In this document: piece by piece, positions 17,688 to 25,924 of the stretch
Layout of the letters: every line of letters begins with the position of its first letter
Numbering within the stretch: position 1 is the stretch's first letter
Assembly (NCBI RefSeq): GCF_026625125.1
Contig: NZ_CP113097.1
Span: 2,542,001-2,606,000, forward strand
Direction: 5' to 3'
Length of the DNA: 64,000 nucleotides
Source of the DNA: Pseudomonas putida
GTDB taxonomy: Bacteria > Pseudomonadota > Gammaproteobacteria > Pseudomonadales > Pseudomonadaceae
Position numbers and translations under genes: made by a program
The notes under the pieces: model-generated
Databases searched by the model: none
What the model was told of the DNA's origin: nothing
Seen by the model: the letters and a program-made list of their open reading frames with translations, nothing else

Positions 17688-18517
17688 GCAACAATCCCCT
17701 TGGCGGATTCGGTGAGGGTGCGGGCCTGGCTGAGGAAATCCAGCAGCATCTTGTTGACTTCTCGGGGGGCCTCCACCGGCATCATATGCCGTTGCTCGGC
17801 GAGGACCACACTTTGCGCGCCAGGAATGCTGGCAGCGAGCTGGCGGGTCATGGCCGGGGTGGAGCCCGTGTCGAGTTCGCCGGTGGCGATCAGTGTCGGT
17901 ACCTGGATGCTGCCCAGATCAGCGGCGCGGTACATGTCCTGGGTGGCGAACAGCGAGTAAGTGGTGTGATAGCCCTGCGGGTCGTTGCTCGCCAGCACCT
18001 GGCGAATCGCGGCGACCTGCGCCGGGTTGGCTGCCTTGTACTCCCGGCTGAACCAGCGGTCGAGCGCGGCGTCGACGTTGGCGTCGGGGCCTTGCTGGGC
18101 CGCCTGGGCTGCGCGCGCGATGACCCCGGCGCTCTGTTCCGGGCTGCGGTTGAACACGCTGTTGAGCACCACCAGCGCGGACAAACGCTGCGGGTAGTTC
18201 AGGGCAAAGGCGCGTGCGACCAGGCCACCCATGGAGAAGCCGATCACGGTCGCCTGGGCGATCTGCAGATGGTCGAGCAGTTCTGCCAGCTGGTCGGCGT
18301 AGCCTTCCAGGCCGGTATCGGCGGCAGGCAGTGCGCTCTGGCCATGGCCGAGCATGTCGTAGGCAATGACGCGGTAGTCGTTGGCCAGGCCCACGAACTG
18401 CCCGCCCCACATTTCCTTGTTCAGGCCCACGCCGTGGATCAGCACCACGGGTTGGCCCTGGCCTTGGGCCAGGTAACTGGTCCCGGCCGGTGTACGTTCA
18501 GCGACAGGCTGAATCAT
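17684..18517 (-). CDS. Alpha/beta-fold hydrolase (RutD/PcaD-like)
   Basis: 277 residues. Oxyanion segment LIHGVGLNKEMW, nucleophile elbow GFSMGG with Ser95, an acid candidate in GELDTGST, and His in EQRHMMPVE. The overall build matches 3-oxoadipate enol-lactonase and RutD-type hydrolases. A cytosolic C-N or C-O bond hydrolysis step on the ring-opened product is likely (inference). Start ATG 18517 has GGAG 9 bases upstream. It is second in the operon and coupled to the aldehyde dehydrogenase gene. Confidence 0.9.
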   Translation of the reverse strand: MIQPVAERTPAGTSYLAQGQGQPVVLIHGVGLNKEMWGGQFVGLANDYRVIAYDMLGHGQSALPAADTGLEGYADQLAELLDHLQIAQATVIGFSMGGLVARAFALNYPQRLSALVVLNSVFNRSPEQSAGVIARAAQAAQQGPDANVDAALDRWFSREYKAANPAQVAAIRQVLASNDPQGYHTTYSLFATQDMYRAADLGSIQVPTLIATGELDTGSTPAMTRQLAASIPGAQSVVLAEQRHMMPVEAPREVNKMLLDFLSQARTLTESAKGIVA

Positions 18518-18585
18518 GGAGGGCGCTCCTTGAAGGTCGGGCGCGGCGGGTAAGCACGCCACGCCCCGGCCCGTCTTGGTTGTTG

Positions 18586-19182
18586 TTATTGAGCGTTGGC
18601 TTTTTCGGCAGCCAGTTCTTCCAGGTCGATGTAACGGTTGCCGATGCGCGGGTGCAGGCGGCCGCCGTCGGCAGCGCCCAGTACCACGACGATTTCGTCG
18701 GCACGCGGGGCGTCTTCGATCTGCATTTCCAGGGTGATGTAGTGCGAGCGCAGGCCTTCGTCGTCTTTCTGCATCATCGGGATCTGGATCGAGGTGCCGG
18801 GGCCGCCGCGCTTGTTGGTGAAGCTCAGGTAGCTCTTGGCTTGTACGGCTTCGCGGTAGTGGTTGCCGAACCGCAGGGTGTGGATCACCGCCGAAGCGTG
18901 TTCGATCTCGCCATCGGCGCCGACCACGGCAGCTTTACCGTAGGCTTCGATCTTGTCGGCACCGCCAATGGCAGCGGTGAGGCGCTCGACCATCAGCGCA
19001 CCCAGCTCGGAGCAGTTGGCGCGGATTTCTGGCTTGAGGTCTTCAACGAAGCCGCGGCCGGCCCATGGGTTCTTGATCACCACGGCCAGGCCGACCATGG
19101 TCACCGGCTTGTCGGTGGCCTTGCCGCCTTCGATGCGGGTCTCTTCGGAGTAGGTGACGATCTTGCGGATTTCGAAACTCAT
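18586..19182 (-). CDS. DUF1185 'amino acid synthesis' family protein
   Basis: 198 residues, MSFEIRKIVTYSEETRIEGG at the start. Conserved-looking segments are VVIKNPWAGRGFVEDL, VHTLRFGNHYREA-like HTLRFGNHYREAVQAK, and NKRGGPGTSIQIPMM. This matches the DUF1185 / AA_synth family, whose historical name is not backed by a known reaction. I recall its fold being chorismate-mutase-like, a fold shared with RutC-type deaminases. It is the first gene of the long catabolic operon and has the GntR-type palindrome 40 bp upstream, so it is probably an enzyme of the pathway. Confidence 0.82.
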   Translation of the reverse strand: MSFEIRKIVTYSEETRIEGGKATDKPVTMVGLAVVIKNPWAGRGFVEDLKPEIRANCSELGALMVERLTAAIGGADKIEAYGKAAVVGADGEIEHASAVIHTLRFGNHYREAVQAKSYLSFTNKRGGPGTSIQIPMMQKDDEGLRSHYITLEMQIEDAPRADEIVVVLGAADGGRLHPRIGNRYIDLEELAAEKANAQ

Positions 19183-19221
19183 GAGGGGCTCCTGGTGAGG
19201 GTTATCAGCTCTTGTTGTCTG

Positions 19222-19233
19222 ATGGTATACCAT
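19222..19233. promoter_or_regulatory. GntR/FCD operator upstream of DUF1185 gene
   Basis: ATGGTATACCAT is a perfect 12-bp palindrome, extended by AATA. A near-identical element occurs at 21114-21125 and a related one at 21288-21305, all upstream of genes of this island. Confidence 0.7.
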
Positions 19234-19292
19234 AATATTTGTTGTGCAAGAGCCCGCTGAAAATTTCTCCAAGCAGGAGACGAAAGGCGGCC

Positions 19293-19379
19293 GCAAGCCG
19301 CAAGCCGCAAGCTGCAAGCGCCGAGCTCACGGCCGAGCACGTACGCTGTTACTTGAAGCTTGAAGCTTGTAGCTTGCAG
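19293..19379. repeat. Paired heptad repeats in opposite orientation
   Basis: Four 7-base units GCAAGCC, GCAAGCC, GCAAGCT, GCAAGCG (19293-19320) are followed 31 bases later by four units CTTGAAG, CTTGAAG, CTTGTAG, CTTGCAG (19352-19379). The two arrays are roughly complementary and can fold on each other. Similar CAAGC/GCTTG heptads recur in Pseudomonas intergenic DNA. It lies between the LLM terminator and the DUF1185 promoter. Confidence 0.75.
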
Positions 19380-19381
19380 CT

Positions 19382-19430
19382 AAAAAAAACGCCCACGCCC
19401 GAGGGCCTTGGCGGCCTCCGGGGAGCGGGC
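19382..19430 (-). terminator. Rho-independent terminator after LLM monooxygenase
   Basis: On the minus strand GCCC and CCCGGAGGCC pair with GGCCCTCGGG and GGGC, giving a long GC-rich stem followed by one G and a run of eight T (19389-19382). It sits 32 bp after the monooxygenase stop and separates the two minus-strand operons of the island. Confidence 0.75.
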
Positions 19431-19461
19431 TGTTCCAGCAACGCTTTCAGGTAAGGGGAAT

Positions 19462-20505
19462 TCAGGCGAACGCCGGCACCACTTCCTTGATAAACAGCTC
19501 GAGCGATTTCTTCTTCTCGGCGTGGGGCAGGCTGTTGTCGCACCAGAAGCTGAACTCGTCGACGCCCAGTTCCTGGTAGTACTTGATGCGCGCGATGATT
19601 TCTTCCGGCGTACCGATCATGGTGTTCTTGCGGATGTTCTCCAACGCGAAGGCCGGCACCTCGGCGAACTTCGACTCCGGGCTCGGCTCCAGGAAGCCGT
19701 TGACCGGGACCGTCTTGTTGCCAAACCAGGCATCGAAGGTGCGGTAGAAGCGCGAGATGGCCTGGGCGCCGACTTTCCAGCCCTCGGGCTCCGACGGGCT
19801 GTGCACGTGGGTGTGGCGCAGCACCATCAGTTGCGGACGCGGTACCTCGGGGTTGTTGTCCAGCGCAGCCTGGAACTTGTTTTTCAGGTCCAGTACTTCT
19901 TCATCACCCTTCATCAACGGGGTGACCATCACGTTGCAACCGTTTTTCACCGCAAAGTTGTGTGAGTCCGGGTCGCGCGCAGCGATCCACATCGGCGGCA
20001 TGCCATGCTGCACCGGCTTGGGCACGCTGGTGGAGGTCGGGAAATTGTAGACCTCGCCTTCATGGGCGTAGTCGCCTTCCCACAGTTTGCGTACCGCCGG
20101 CACCATTTCGCGCAGGGCCTTGCCGCCGTCGGTGGCCGGCATGCCATTGGCCATGCGGTCGAACTCGAACTGGTAGGCGCCGCGGGCCAGGCCCACTTCC
20201 ATGCGACCGTTGCTGATCACGTCGAGCAGGGCGCACTCGCCGGCCACGCGGATCGGGTTCCAGAACGGCGCAATGATGGTGCCGGCGCCCAGACGGATCT
20301 TCTCGGTGCGCGCGGCCAGGTAGGCCAGCAGCGGCATCGGGCTGGGCGAAATGGTGTATTCCATGGCGTGGTGTTCGCCGATCCATACGGTGCTGAAACC
20401 GCCGTTTTCGGCCATCAGGGTCAGTTCGGTGAGGTCCTCGAACAGCTGGCGGTGGCTGACCTGTTCATCCCAACGTTCCATGTGTACGAACAACGAAAAT
20501 TTCAT
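19462..20505 (-). CDS. LLM-class flavin-dependent monooxygenase
   Basis: 347 residues, a luciferase-like TIM-barrel protein: MKFSLFVHMERW at the N-terminus, VWIGEHHAMEY, IRLGAGTIIAPFWNPIRVA and VGLARGAYQFEF. It should use FMNH2 and O2 to oxygenate an organic substrate, with reduced flavin supplied by a separate reductase encoded just upstream (20572-21057). Related enzymes include RutA (uracil ring opening), pyridine-ring monooxygenases, and EDTA/NTA and alkanesulfonate monooxygenases. The rest of the cluster favours a ring-opening role. RBS GGAG precedes ATG 20505. Confidence 0.92.
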   Translation of the reverse strand: MKFSLFVHMERWDEQVSHRQLFEDLTELTLMAENGGFSTVWIGEHHAMEYTISPSPMPLLAYLAARTEKIRLGAGTIIAPFWNPIRVAGECALLDVISNGRMEVGLARGAYQFEFDRMANGMPATDGGKALREMVPAVRKLWEGDYAHEGEVYNFPTSTSVPKPVQHGMPPMWIAARDPDSHNFAVKNGCNVMVTPLMKGDEEVLDLKNKFQAALDNNPEVPRPQLMVLRHTHVHSPSEPEGWKVGAQAISRFYRTFDAWFGNKTVPVNGFLEPSPESKFAEVPAFALENIRKNTMIGTPEEIIARIKYYQELGVDEFSFWCDNSLPHAEKKKSLELFIKEVVPAFA

Positions 20506-20532
20506 GGGGCACTCCTCGCAGCTTGAAAGTCT

Positions 20533-20550
20533 CGCCTGGCGTGCCAGGCG
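20533..20550. other. Intra-operon stem-loop
   Basis: CGCCTGGC-GT-GCCAGGCG is a perfect 8-bp stem with a two-base gap, in the 66-bp spacer between flavin reductase B and the monooxygenase. It has no T-run, so an mRNA-stability or processing element is more likely than a terminator. Confidence 0.4.
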
Positions 20551-20571
20551 TCAGTAATAACGTCAGGCGCC

Positions 20572-21057
20572 TCAGGCGAAGGCGGGCAGGCTGGCCATTT
20601 TGCCGCGGCAGTAGACCATGGGCCGTGGTGCCTGCTCGGGAACGATCAGGTTGTGCACCTTGCCGACCATGATCGCGTGGTCGCCACCTTCATATTCACG
20701 CCACAACTCGCATTCGATCACCGCAGTGGCCCCTGCCAGCACCGGGTTGCCCAGTTCGCTCAGGGTCCACTCGATGCCCGCAGCCTTGTCCTTGCCTTTT
20801 TTGGCGAAGGCGTAGGCTTCAGCTTGCTGTTCGCCAGAGAGCAGGTGAATGGCAAAGCGCTTGTTCTTGATCAATACCGGGTAGGAATCGGAACTGTAGT
20901 TGGGGCAGAACAGCACCAGCGGCGGGTCCATCGACAGGGAGGAAAAGGCGCTGGCGGTCAGGCCGACGATCGAGCCGTCGTCGTCCAGTGTGGTGATGAC
21001 GGTGACGCCTGAGGGGAAGGAGCCCAAGACGTTCTTATAGACGGTTGCGTCGATCAT
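20572..21057 (-). CDS. Flavin reductase family protein B
   Basis: 161 residues, same fold and length as flavin reductase A (15707-16192), gap-free along the alignment and identical in long blocks (GSFPSGVTV, LVLFCPNY, IECELWREY, GGDHAI). It reduces FMN with NAD(P)H. It is the gene immediately before the LLM monooxygenase and so its most likely direct partner. ATG 21057 has GAGG 8 bases upstream. A GntR-type site (21114-21125) lies 57 bp upstream. Confidence 0.9.
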   Translation of the reverse strand: MIDATVYKNVLGSFPSGVTVITTLDDDGSIVGLTASAFSSLSMDPPLVLFCPNYSSDSYPVLIKNKRFAIHLLSGEQQAEAYAFAKKGKDKAAGIEWTLSELGNPVLAGATAVIECELWREYEGGDHAIMVGKVHNLIVPEQAPRPMVYCRGKMASLPAFA

Positions 21058-21113
21058 GGCGTGTACCTCGAAAGGGGGTAGCGGTGAGCCGCTTTTTATC
21101 GTTGATGTGTCTG

Positions 21114-21125
21114 ATGGTATACCGT
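21114..21125. promoter_or_regulatory. GntR/FCD operator upstream of flavin reductase B
   Basis: ATGGTATACCGT differs from the perfect palindrome at 19222-19233 by one base and is followed by the same AATA extension. Confidence 0.65.
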
Positions 21126-21287
21126 AATACTCGTTTTGCAAGCGGAATTTTCAGGGCTGGGTAAAACACGATGAATGGCTAAAAGCCGCATGAAATGGGG
21201 CTTTGCTCAAAGCATGAAGGCCTGGCCGAGAGTGCTGAACCGGATCAGTCGGGCTTTTTTAAACCGAATCAGTGTTGTCAAAAGTTT

Positions 21288-21305
21288 GGAATACCATAAT
21301 ATGGT
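21288..21305. promoter_or_regulatory. GntR/FCD-type site upstream of permease 2
   Basis: GGAATACCATAATATGGT contains the shared core ATACCATAATA and the inverted pair ACCAT/ATGGT. It is 70 bp upstream of the permease ATG. The 317-bp intergenic region (21058-21374) also carries the divergent flavin reductase promoter; nothing else was recognised in it. Confidence 0.5.
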
Positions 21306-21374
21306 CCGCAGCTGAGAGGCCGCCTAGACGCGGTTTCCTTACAAAGATAAAAACGACCTTTCGAGCTGAAAACC

Positions 21375-22781
21375 ATGTCCCAACCGTCATCGCAACACCA
21401 GTTTGTCGAGAATCACACGGTCGATTACGTTCCACCTGCCGAGCGCCACGGGAAGGCCCGCGACCTGTTCACCCTCTGGTTCAGTACCAACATCGCGCCA
21501 CTGCCCATCGTCACCGGCGCCATGGTGGTCCAGGTGTTCCACCTGAACCTGTTGTGGGGCCTGATCGCCATCGTGTTGGGCCACCTGATCGGGGGTGTGG
21601 TCATCGCCCTGGCCTCTGCGCAGGGACCGCAGCTGGGCATTCCACAGATGGTGCAGAGCCGCGGCCAGTTCGGGCGTTATGGTGCCCTGCTGATCGTGTT
21701 CTTCACGGCATTGATCTATGTTGGCTTCTTCATTTCCAACATCGTATTGGCAGGCAAGTCGATCCACGGCATTGCGCCGAGCGTGCCGATGCCTACGGCG
21801 ATCGTCATCGGTGCGCTGAGCGCCACGGCGATCGGTGTCATCGGCTACCGCTTCATTCATAGCCTCAACCGCATCGGCACCTGGGTGATGGGGTCGGCGT
21901 TGCTGGCCGGTTTCATCATGATGTTTACCCAAGAGTTGCCGGCCGACTTCTTCAGCCGGGGCGCGTTCAACCTGTCCGGCTTCATCGCCACCGTCTCGCT
22001 GGGCACCATCTGGCAGATCAGTTTCTCGCCGTACACTTCCGACTACTCGCGCTACCTGCCCAAAGAGGTCGGTATCGCCAAGCCGTTCTGGGCGACGTAT
22101 TTCGGCGCCACCCTGGGCACCATACTGTGCTTCAGCTTCGGTGCAGTGGCAGTGCTGTGCGTGCCCCAAGGCACCGACGCGATGGACGCGGTCAAGCAGG
22201 CCACCGGCTGGCTGGGCCCGATCCTGATGGTGCTGTTCCTGCTCAATATCATCAGCCACAACGCGCTCAACCTGTACGGCGCGGTGCTGTCGATCGTCAC
22301 GGCCATCCAGACGTTCTTCGCCCAATGGACGCCTAGCATCAAGGTGCGGGTAATGCTGGCTGCGGTGATTCTGGTGGCGTGCGGGATGGTCGCCCTGAAT
22401 GCATCGGCGGACTTCATCGGTCACTTCATCGGGCTGATCCTGGCGCTGTTGCTGGTGCTGGTGCCGTGGGCTTCGATCAACCTGATCGACTTTTACCTGA
22501 TCAAGAAAGGCGAGTACGACATCGCCTCGATCTTCCGCGCCGATGGCGGGATTTACGGGCGCTTCAACCCCCACGCGATCATTGCCTATGCGTGCGGGAT
22601 TCTGGTGCAGTTGCCGTTTGCCAACACATCGCTGTATGTAGGGCCCTATTCGAACATCGTCGAGGGCGCGGATCTGTCCTGGCTGTTCGGCCTGATCGTG
22701 ACGGTGCCGCTGTACTACTGCCTGGCCACGCGCGGCAAGGCTGCCGAGCAGGCGGGGCGGGTTGTGAGTGTCAACGACTGA
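21375..22781 (+). CDS. NCS1-family purine/cytosine permease, copy 2 (catabolic island)
   Basis: 468-residue inner-membrane symporter with FTLWFSTNIAPLPIVTGAM, FSPYTSDYSRYLPKE and ISHNALNLYGAVLS. It is paralogous to the permease at 6366-7778. It is divergent from flavin reductase B/LLM and shares their control region, so it probably imports the compound that the island degrades. NCS1 substrates are nucleobases and similar N-heterocycles; this is the main clue to the pathway's substrate class. Confidence 0.9.
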   Translation: MSQPSSQHQFVENHTVDYVPPAERHGKARDLFTLWFSTNIAPLPIVTGAMVVQVFHLNLLWGLIAIVLGHLIGGVVIALASAQGPQLGIPQMVQSRGQFGRYGALLIVFFTALIYVGFFISNIVLAGKSIHGIAPSVPMPTAIVIGALSATAIGVIGYRFIHSLNRIGTWVMGSALLAGFIMMFTQELPADFFSRGAFNLSGFIATVSLGTIWQISFSPYTSDYSRYLPKEVGIAKPFWATYFGATLGTILCFSFGAVAVLCVPQGTDAMDAVKQATGWLGPILMVLFLLNIISHNALNLYGAVLSIVTAIQTFFAQWTPSIKVRVMLAAVILVACGMVALNASADFIGHFIGLILALLLVLVPWASINLIDFYLIKKGEYDIASIFRADGGIYGRFNPHAIIAYACGILVQLPFANTSLYVGPYSNIVEGADLSWLFGLIVTVPLYYCLATRGKAAEQAGRVVSVND

Positions 22782-22802
22782 GAGATTGCGGTTGCTGTAA
22801 CA

Positions 22803-22821
22803 GGGGCTGCGCAGCAGCCCC
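22803..22821 (+). terminator. Stem-loop after permease 2
   Basis: GGGGCTGC-GCA-GCAGCCCC is a perfect 8-bp stem with a 3-base loop, 21 bp after the permease stop. There is no T-run, as is common for pseudomonad terminator-like hairpins. Confidence 0.55.
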
Positions 22822-22873
22822 CATAACGGAGCTGTAATCGCCTAAGCGCGCTCGACGGCACCCGCGAGCATTT

Positions 22874-23040
22874 GGGGCCGCTTTGCGGCCCATCGCCGGC
22901 AAGCTCGGCTCCCACATGAATTGCACCGTCTTTTAGAGATTGGGCAAGACGGTTGCTGCCACAAGTACAGAGCAGGTCTGAAGAACTGCGTGGTTGGGGT
23001 GGGAGCTGGCTTGCCGGCGATGGGCCGCACCGCGGCCCCG
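22874..23040. repeat. Inverted REP pair
   Basis: A REP copy (about 22874-22915, with ATCGCCGGCAAGC then TCGGCTCCCAC) is mirrored by an inverted copy (about 23000-23040, GTGGGAGC then TGGCTTGCCGGCGAT). They fill the gap between the permease and the chemoreceptor, whose genes converge here. Confidence 0.8.
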
Positions 23041-23051
23041 GCTCTGTCCGA

Positions 23052-24677
23052 TCAAACCTTGAACTGCGCCACCATGCCATTCAGGTCCACCGCCAACCGC
23101 GACAAGTCTTGTGCCGCCGCGCTGGTCTGGTTGGCGCCCGCCGATGTCTGCATCGCCAGGTCGCGGATGTTGACCAGGTTGCGGTCCACTTCCCGCGCCA
23201 CTTGTGCCTGTTCTTCCGAAGCACTGGCGATCACCAGGTTGCGCTGGTTGATCGACGCGATCGCCTCGGCAATCACTTCCAGCGCCTGCCCGGCACCTTG
23301 TGCCACTTCCAGCGTACCGGTGGCACGCCCCTGGCTGCTGTGCATGGCCGTGACCGCCCGCTCGGTACCGTTCTGAATCCCGGCAATCATCTGTTCGATT
23401 TCGGCGGTGGACTGCTGGGTGCGGTGGGCCAGGGCGCGCACTTCATCGGCGACCACGGCAAAACCACGGCCCGCCTCACCGGCGCGCGCAGCTTCGATGG
23501 CAGCGTTGAGGGCCAGCAGGTTGGTCTGCCCGGCAATCGAGCCAATAACATCGAGCACGCGGCTGATCTCGTTGGCGCTGCTGGCCAACTGCTCGATTTC
23601 GGCAGAGGTGCCGGTCACGTCATCGACCAGGTGCTGGATCGAGGCCAGCGCCTGGTTGACCTGATCGCGGCCATCGCGCGTGCTGCGGTCGGCGCCCTGG
23701 GACGCATCGGCAGTGCTCACCGCGTTGTTCGCCACTTCTTCCACGGCGGCAGTCATCTGGTTGACGGCCGTGGCCGCCTGGTCGATTTCCGCGCTCTGTT
23801 GGTGCAGGCCACGGCTGGTATCTTCGGTAACGGTGTGCAGCTCTTCCGAGGCCGAGGCCAGCTGGTCCGACGAGGCCGCAATCTTGCGAATGGTATCGCG
23901 CAGGCTGGCCTGCATGCGGCTCAGGGCGCGCAGCAGCAAGGCTGGCTCATCGCGACCGGTAACCGTGATTTCCCGCGTCAGGTCGCCCGTGGCCACACGT
24001 TCGGCCACGGCCACGGCATCTGCCAACGGCACGACGATGCTACGGGTGAGCACGGTGGCAATGGCTACCAAGGCAATCATGATCACCAGCAATGAACCGA
24101 TAATGGCCGCAAAGGCTTCGTCGGCCACGTCGCTGCTGCGCTGGGAGGCCTGTTCGGCGCCGGTGCTGTTGTAGGTGGTCAACGCCGACAGCGCTTTCAT
24201 CATGTTATCGGCATACTGCGTGAGTGGGCCGCTGATCTGTTGCCTGGCCTCGGCCATCCGACCGGCAGCGATGTCTTTGAGTACCTGTGCCTGCAGGTCG
24301 AAATACTGTTGATGGGCCGCGATCAGTGCGTTGAACAGGGCACGGTCATCGGCGGCGATGATGGTGGCCTCATACTCTTTCAGGCCCTTGTCGAGCTGCT
24401 CATTGATGCCTTTGAACAACTCGATGTTGCGCATGCGCTCAGTGGGGTTGTCATCCAGCGCAGCGCGCATGGTGATAGCACGGGCGCGGCCAAGGTTGGT
24501 GCTGACGTCACCGAGGGCGACCACGGCAGGCATCCAGGTGACGCGGATTTCGTCCGTAGCCGCGTCCATCTGCCGGGTTTCATAGAGGGCGATAAGGCCC
24601 ATGAACAGGACCAGGGCGCCCAACAGGGCAAATACGCTGGCAGCGCGAATGCCGATCTTCATATTCCGTAACTGCAT
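23052..24677 (-). CDS. Methyl-accepting chemotaxis protein
   Basis: 541 residues. TM1 (~12-32), a periplasmic four-helix-bundle-type sensor (~33-190), TM2 (~195-217, [17 protein letters not shown]), HAMP, then the cytoplasmic signalling domain with the hairpin tip [16 protein letters not shown]. It senses a ligand in the periplasm and controls CheA. The ligand cannot be predicted. It ends without the CheR-tethering pentapeptide. ATG 24677 is chosen for its AGGAA site and because TM1 follows at the normal distance. It is monocistronic. Confidence 0.93.
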   Translation of the reverse strand: MQLRNMKIGIRAASVFALLGALVLFMGLIALYETRQMDAATDEIRVTWMPAVVALGDVSTNLGRARAITMRAALDDNPTERMRNIELFKGINEQLDKGLKEYEATIIAADDRALFNALIAAHQQYFDLQAQVLKDIAAGRMAEARQQISGPLTQYADNMMKALSALTTYNSTGAEQASQRSSDVADEAFAAIIGSLLVIMIALVAIATVLTRSIVVPLADAVAVAERVATGDLTREITVTGRDEPALLLRALSRMQASLRDTIRKIAASSDQLASASEELHTVTEDTSRGLHQQSAEIDQAATAVNQMTAAVEEVANNAVSTADASQGADRSTRDGRDQVNQALASIQHLVDDVTGTSAEIEQLASSANEISRVLDVIGSIAGQTNLLALNAAIEAARAGEAGRGFAVVADEVRALAHRTQQSTAEIEQMIAGIQNGTERAVTAMHSSQGRATGTLEVAQGAGQALEVIAEAIASINQRNLVIASASEEQAQVAREVDRNLVNIRDLAMQTSAGANQTSAAAQDLSRLAVDLNGMVAQFKV

Positions 24678-25157
24678 GGAATGTTCCTTGAGGGTGGTGC
24701 GCAATCAAGACCATGGGCAAACCCCGCTCACCGACGGTGCCATGCTCCTAATGTGCTGCAATATAGTGATGGGACTCACCTCTGATTCTTGTTTTTCAGA
24801 ATAGTGCCACATTGCCATCATTATTGACCAGGCATTCAATCTAACGTCATCTGCTGGTAAATCCGTCATTTATTGACGGATCTGTCAGGAAAATGTGGTC
24901 AAACCGCCGGAATCAATGGGGCGATAGTATTCCGGGCGAAGGGCCAGGCTCTGGCTTTTGACGCAAATGGCCGCTCGCCAGATAGGCCGGCCATGGCCTC
25001 GTTGCCAGGGTATCGGCCCATGTCTTGTTGGGCAGGCGAGCGGCGCGCAGTGCGCGGAGAGGGGAGCGGTGCGGGGGCGGGGGGACAATCCGGTGAGCCA
25101 GGCCAAGCTCAAGTGCTGGTTCAGGCTGTTCTTGGGGCCTGCAACGAGGCCCGGGGG
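24678..25157. other. 480-bp intergenic region with a stem-loop
   Basis: This region holds the chemoreceptor promoter and the tail end of the GNAT gene. ATCCGTCA and TGACGGAT (24861-24881) form a perfect 8-bp stem with a 5-base loop. No protein with a credible start and composition was found in any frame. Confidence 0.5.
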
Positions 25158-25844
25158 TCAATGCACTGTCTTGCGTTGCCTCACACAGGCGCGAGCCTGT
25201 TCAGTCAGCTCATCCAACCACTCATCGCGCTGTTGCTCGGCTTCGATCATCGCATCTTCACCCTGCTGATTGAGCAGGTAGGTGTGAATCTGGTGCACTT
25301 CAGTGGCCTGGTAAATCGGCGCGATATCAAGCCGGCCGATCAGCGCGCCGCTGGCCTGGCCGGTGCTGCTCATCAACACTTGCGGCCCGCTGGCGGCTAC
25401 CACCTGCATGCCCCGCGCTTCGAACCAAGGCACCTGGTTGGCAAACGCGTTCAGTTCGACGCTGGCAAAGCGCGCCTGCACATCGGCCAGCAAGGCGCGG
25501 CCGATACCGTGGCGGCGATGCCCGGGCACAACGGCGAGAAAGGCCAGTGCACAGGCCTGCGGAGTGTCCTGGGCTGGCAACGTCAGGGCGAAACCGAGCA
25601 TCTGGTCGGGGGCTTCGGCGTCCAGCGCCAGGGTCAGCTGCACGGCCAGGCCGCGAGTGCCGTCCATGGCCTGCAGGTACTGATGCACCTCCATGCCGAC
25701 GCCGTACTGGTACAGCGGGTACAACGGATTGTCGGCACGAATGGCGACGCTGCTCAGTTCACCGACATGGTGGATCACTAGGTCACGGATCTGATTCTGG
25801 AAAGATTCGGGCGGCACGCTGTCAAGGCGGCTCAGAATGAACAT
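25158..25844 (-). CDS. GNAT-family N-acetyltransferase
   Basis: 228 residues. The acetyl-CoA loop is visible as VVPGHRRHGIGRALLADV, after the beta strand ALAFLA. An extra C-terminal helical tail (~180-228) is unusual for a minimal GNAT. Substrate unknown. It follows argC2 by 80 bp on the same strand with a hairpin between (25877-25896). ATG 25844 is preferred over a start 13 codons upstream because it begins the conserved fold; the RBS is distant (GGAG 11 bases away). Confidence 0.8.
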   Translation of the reverse strand: MFILSRLDSVPPESFQNQIRDLVIHHVGELSSVAIRADNPLYPLYQYGVGMEVHQYLQAMDGTRGLAVQLTLALDAEAPDQMLGFALTLPAQDTPQACALAFLAVVPGHRRHGIGRALLADVQARFASVELNAFANQVPWFEARGMQVVAASGPQVLMSSTGQASGALIGRLDIAPIYQATEVHQIHTYLLNQQGEDAMIEAEQQRDEWLDELTEQARACVRQRKTVH

Positions 25845-25876
25845 CGGTGGACGGGCTCCGGCGGCTGTTGAATCGC

Positions 25877-25896
25877 CCCGCACCGGTTGATGCGGG
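25877..25896. terminator. Hairpin between argC2 and GNAT gene
   Basis: CCCGCA and TGCGGG pair across an 8-base loop. There is no strong T-run on the minus strand, so readthrough from argC2 into the GNAT gene is possible. Confidence 0.35.
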
Positions 25897-25924
25897 ACGC
25901 ACAGTCTACCCCTTTTTTTACCTG

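Noticed and set aside
16176..17960. 594-codon plus-strand frame opposite the aldehyde dehydrogenase
   Set aside because: Composition (Gly, Ala, His, Val repeats) is that of reversed codons; the dehydrogenase is intact on the other strand.
19293..19379. CRISPR array suggested by regular short repeats
   Set aside because: Units are 7 bp and contiguous, with no spacers and no cas genes in the window.
24913..25161. Short minus-strand frame in the gap right of the chemoreceptor
   Set aside because: Pro/Arg-rich, no ribosome site, no similarity that I recognise.
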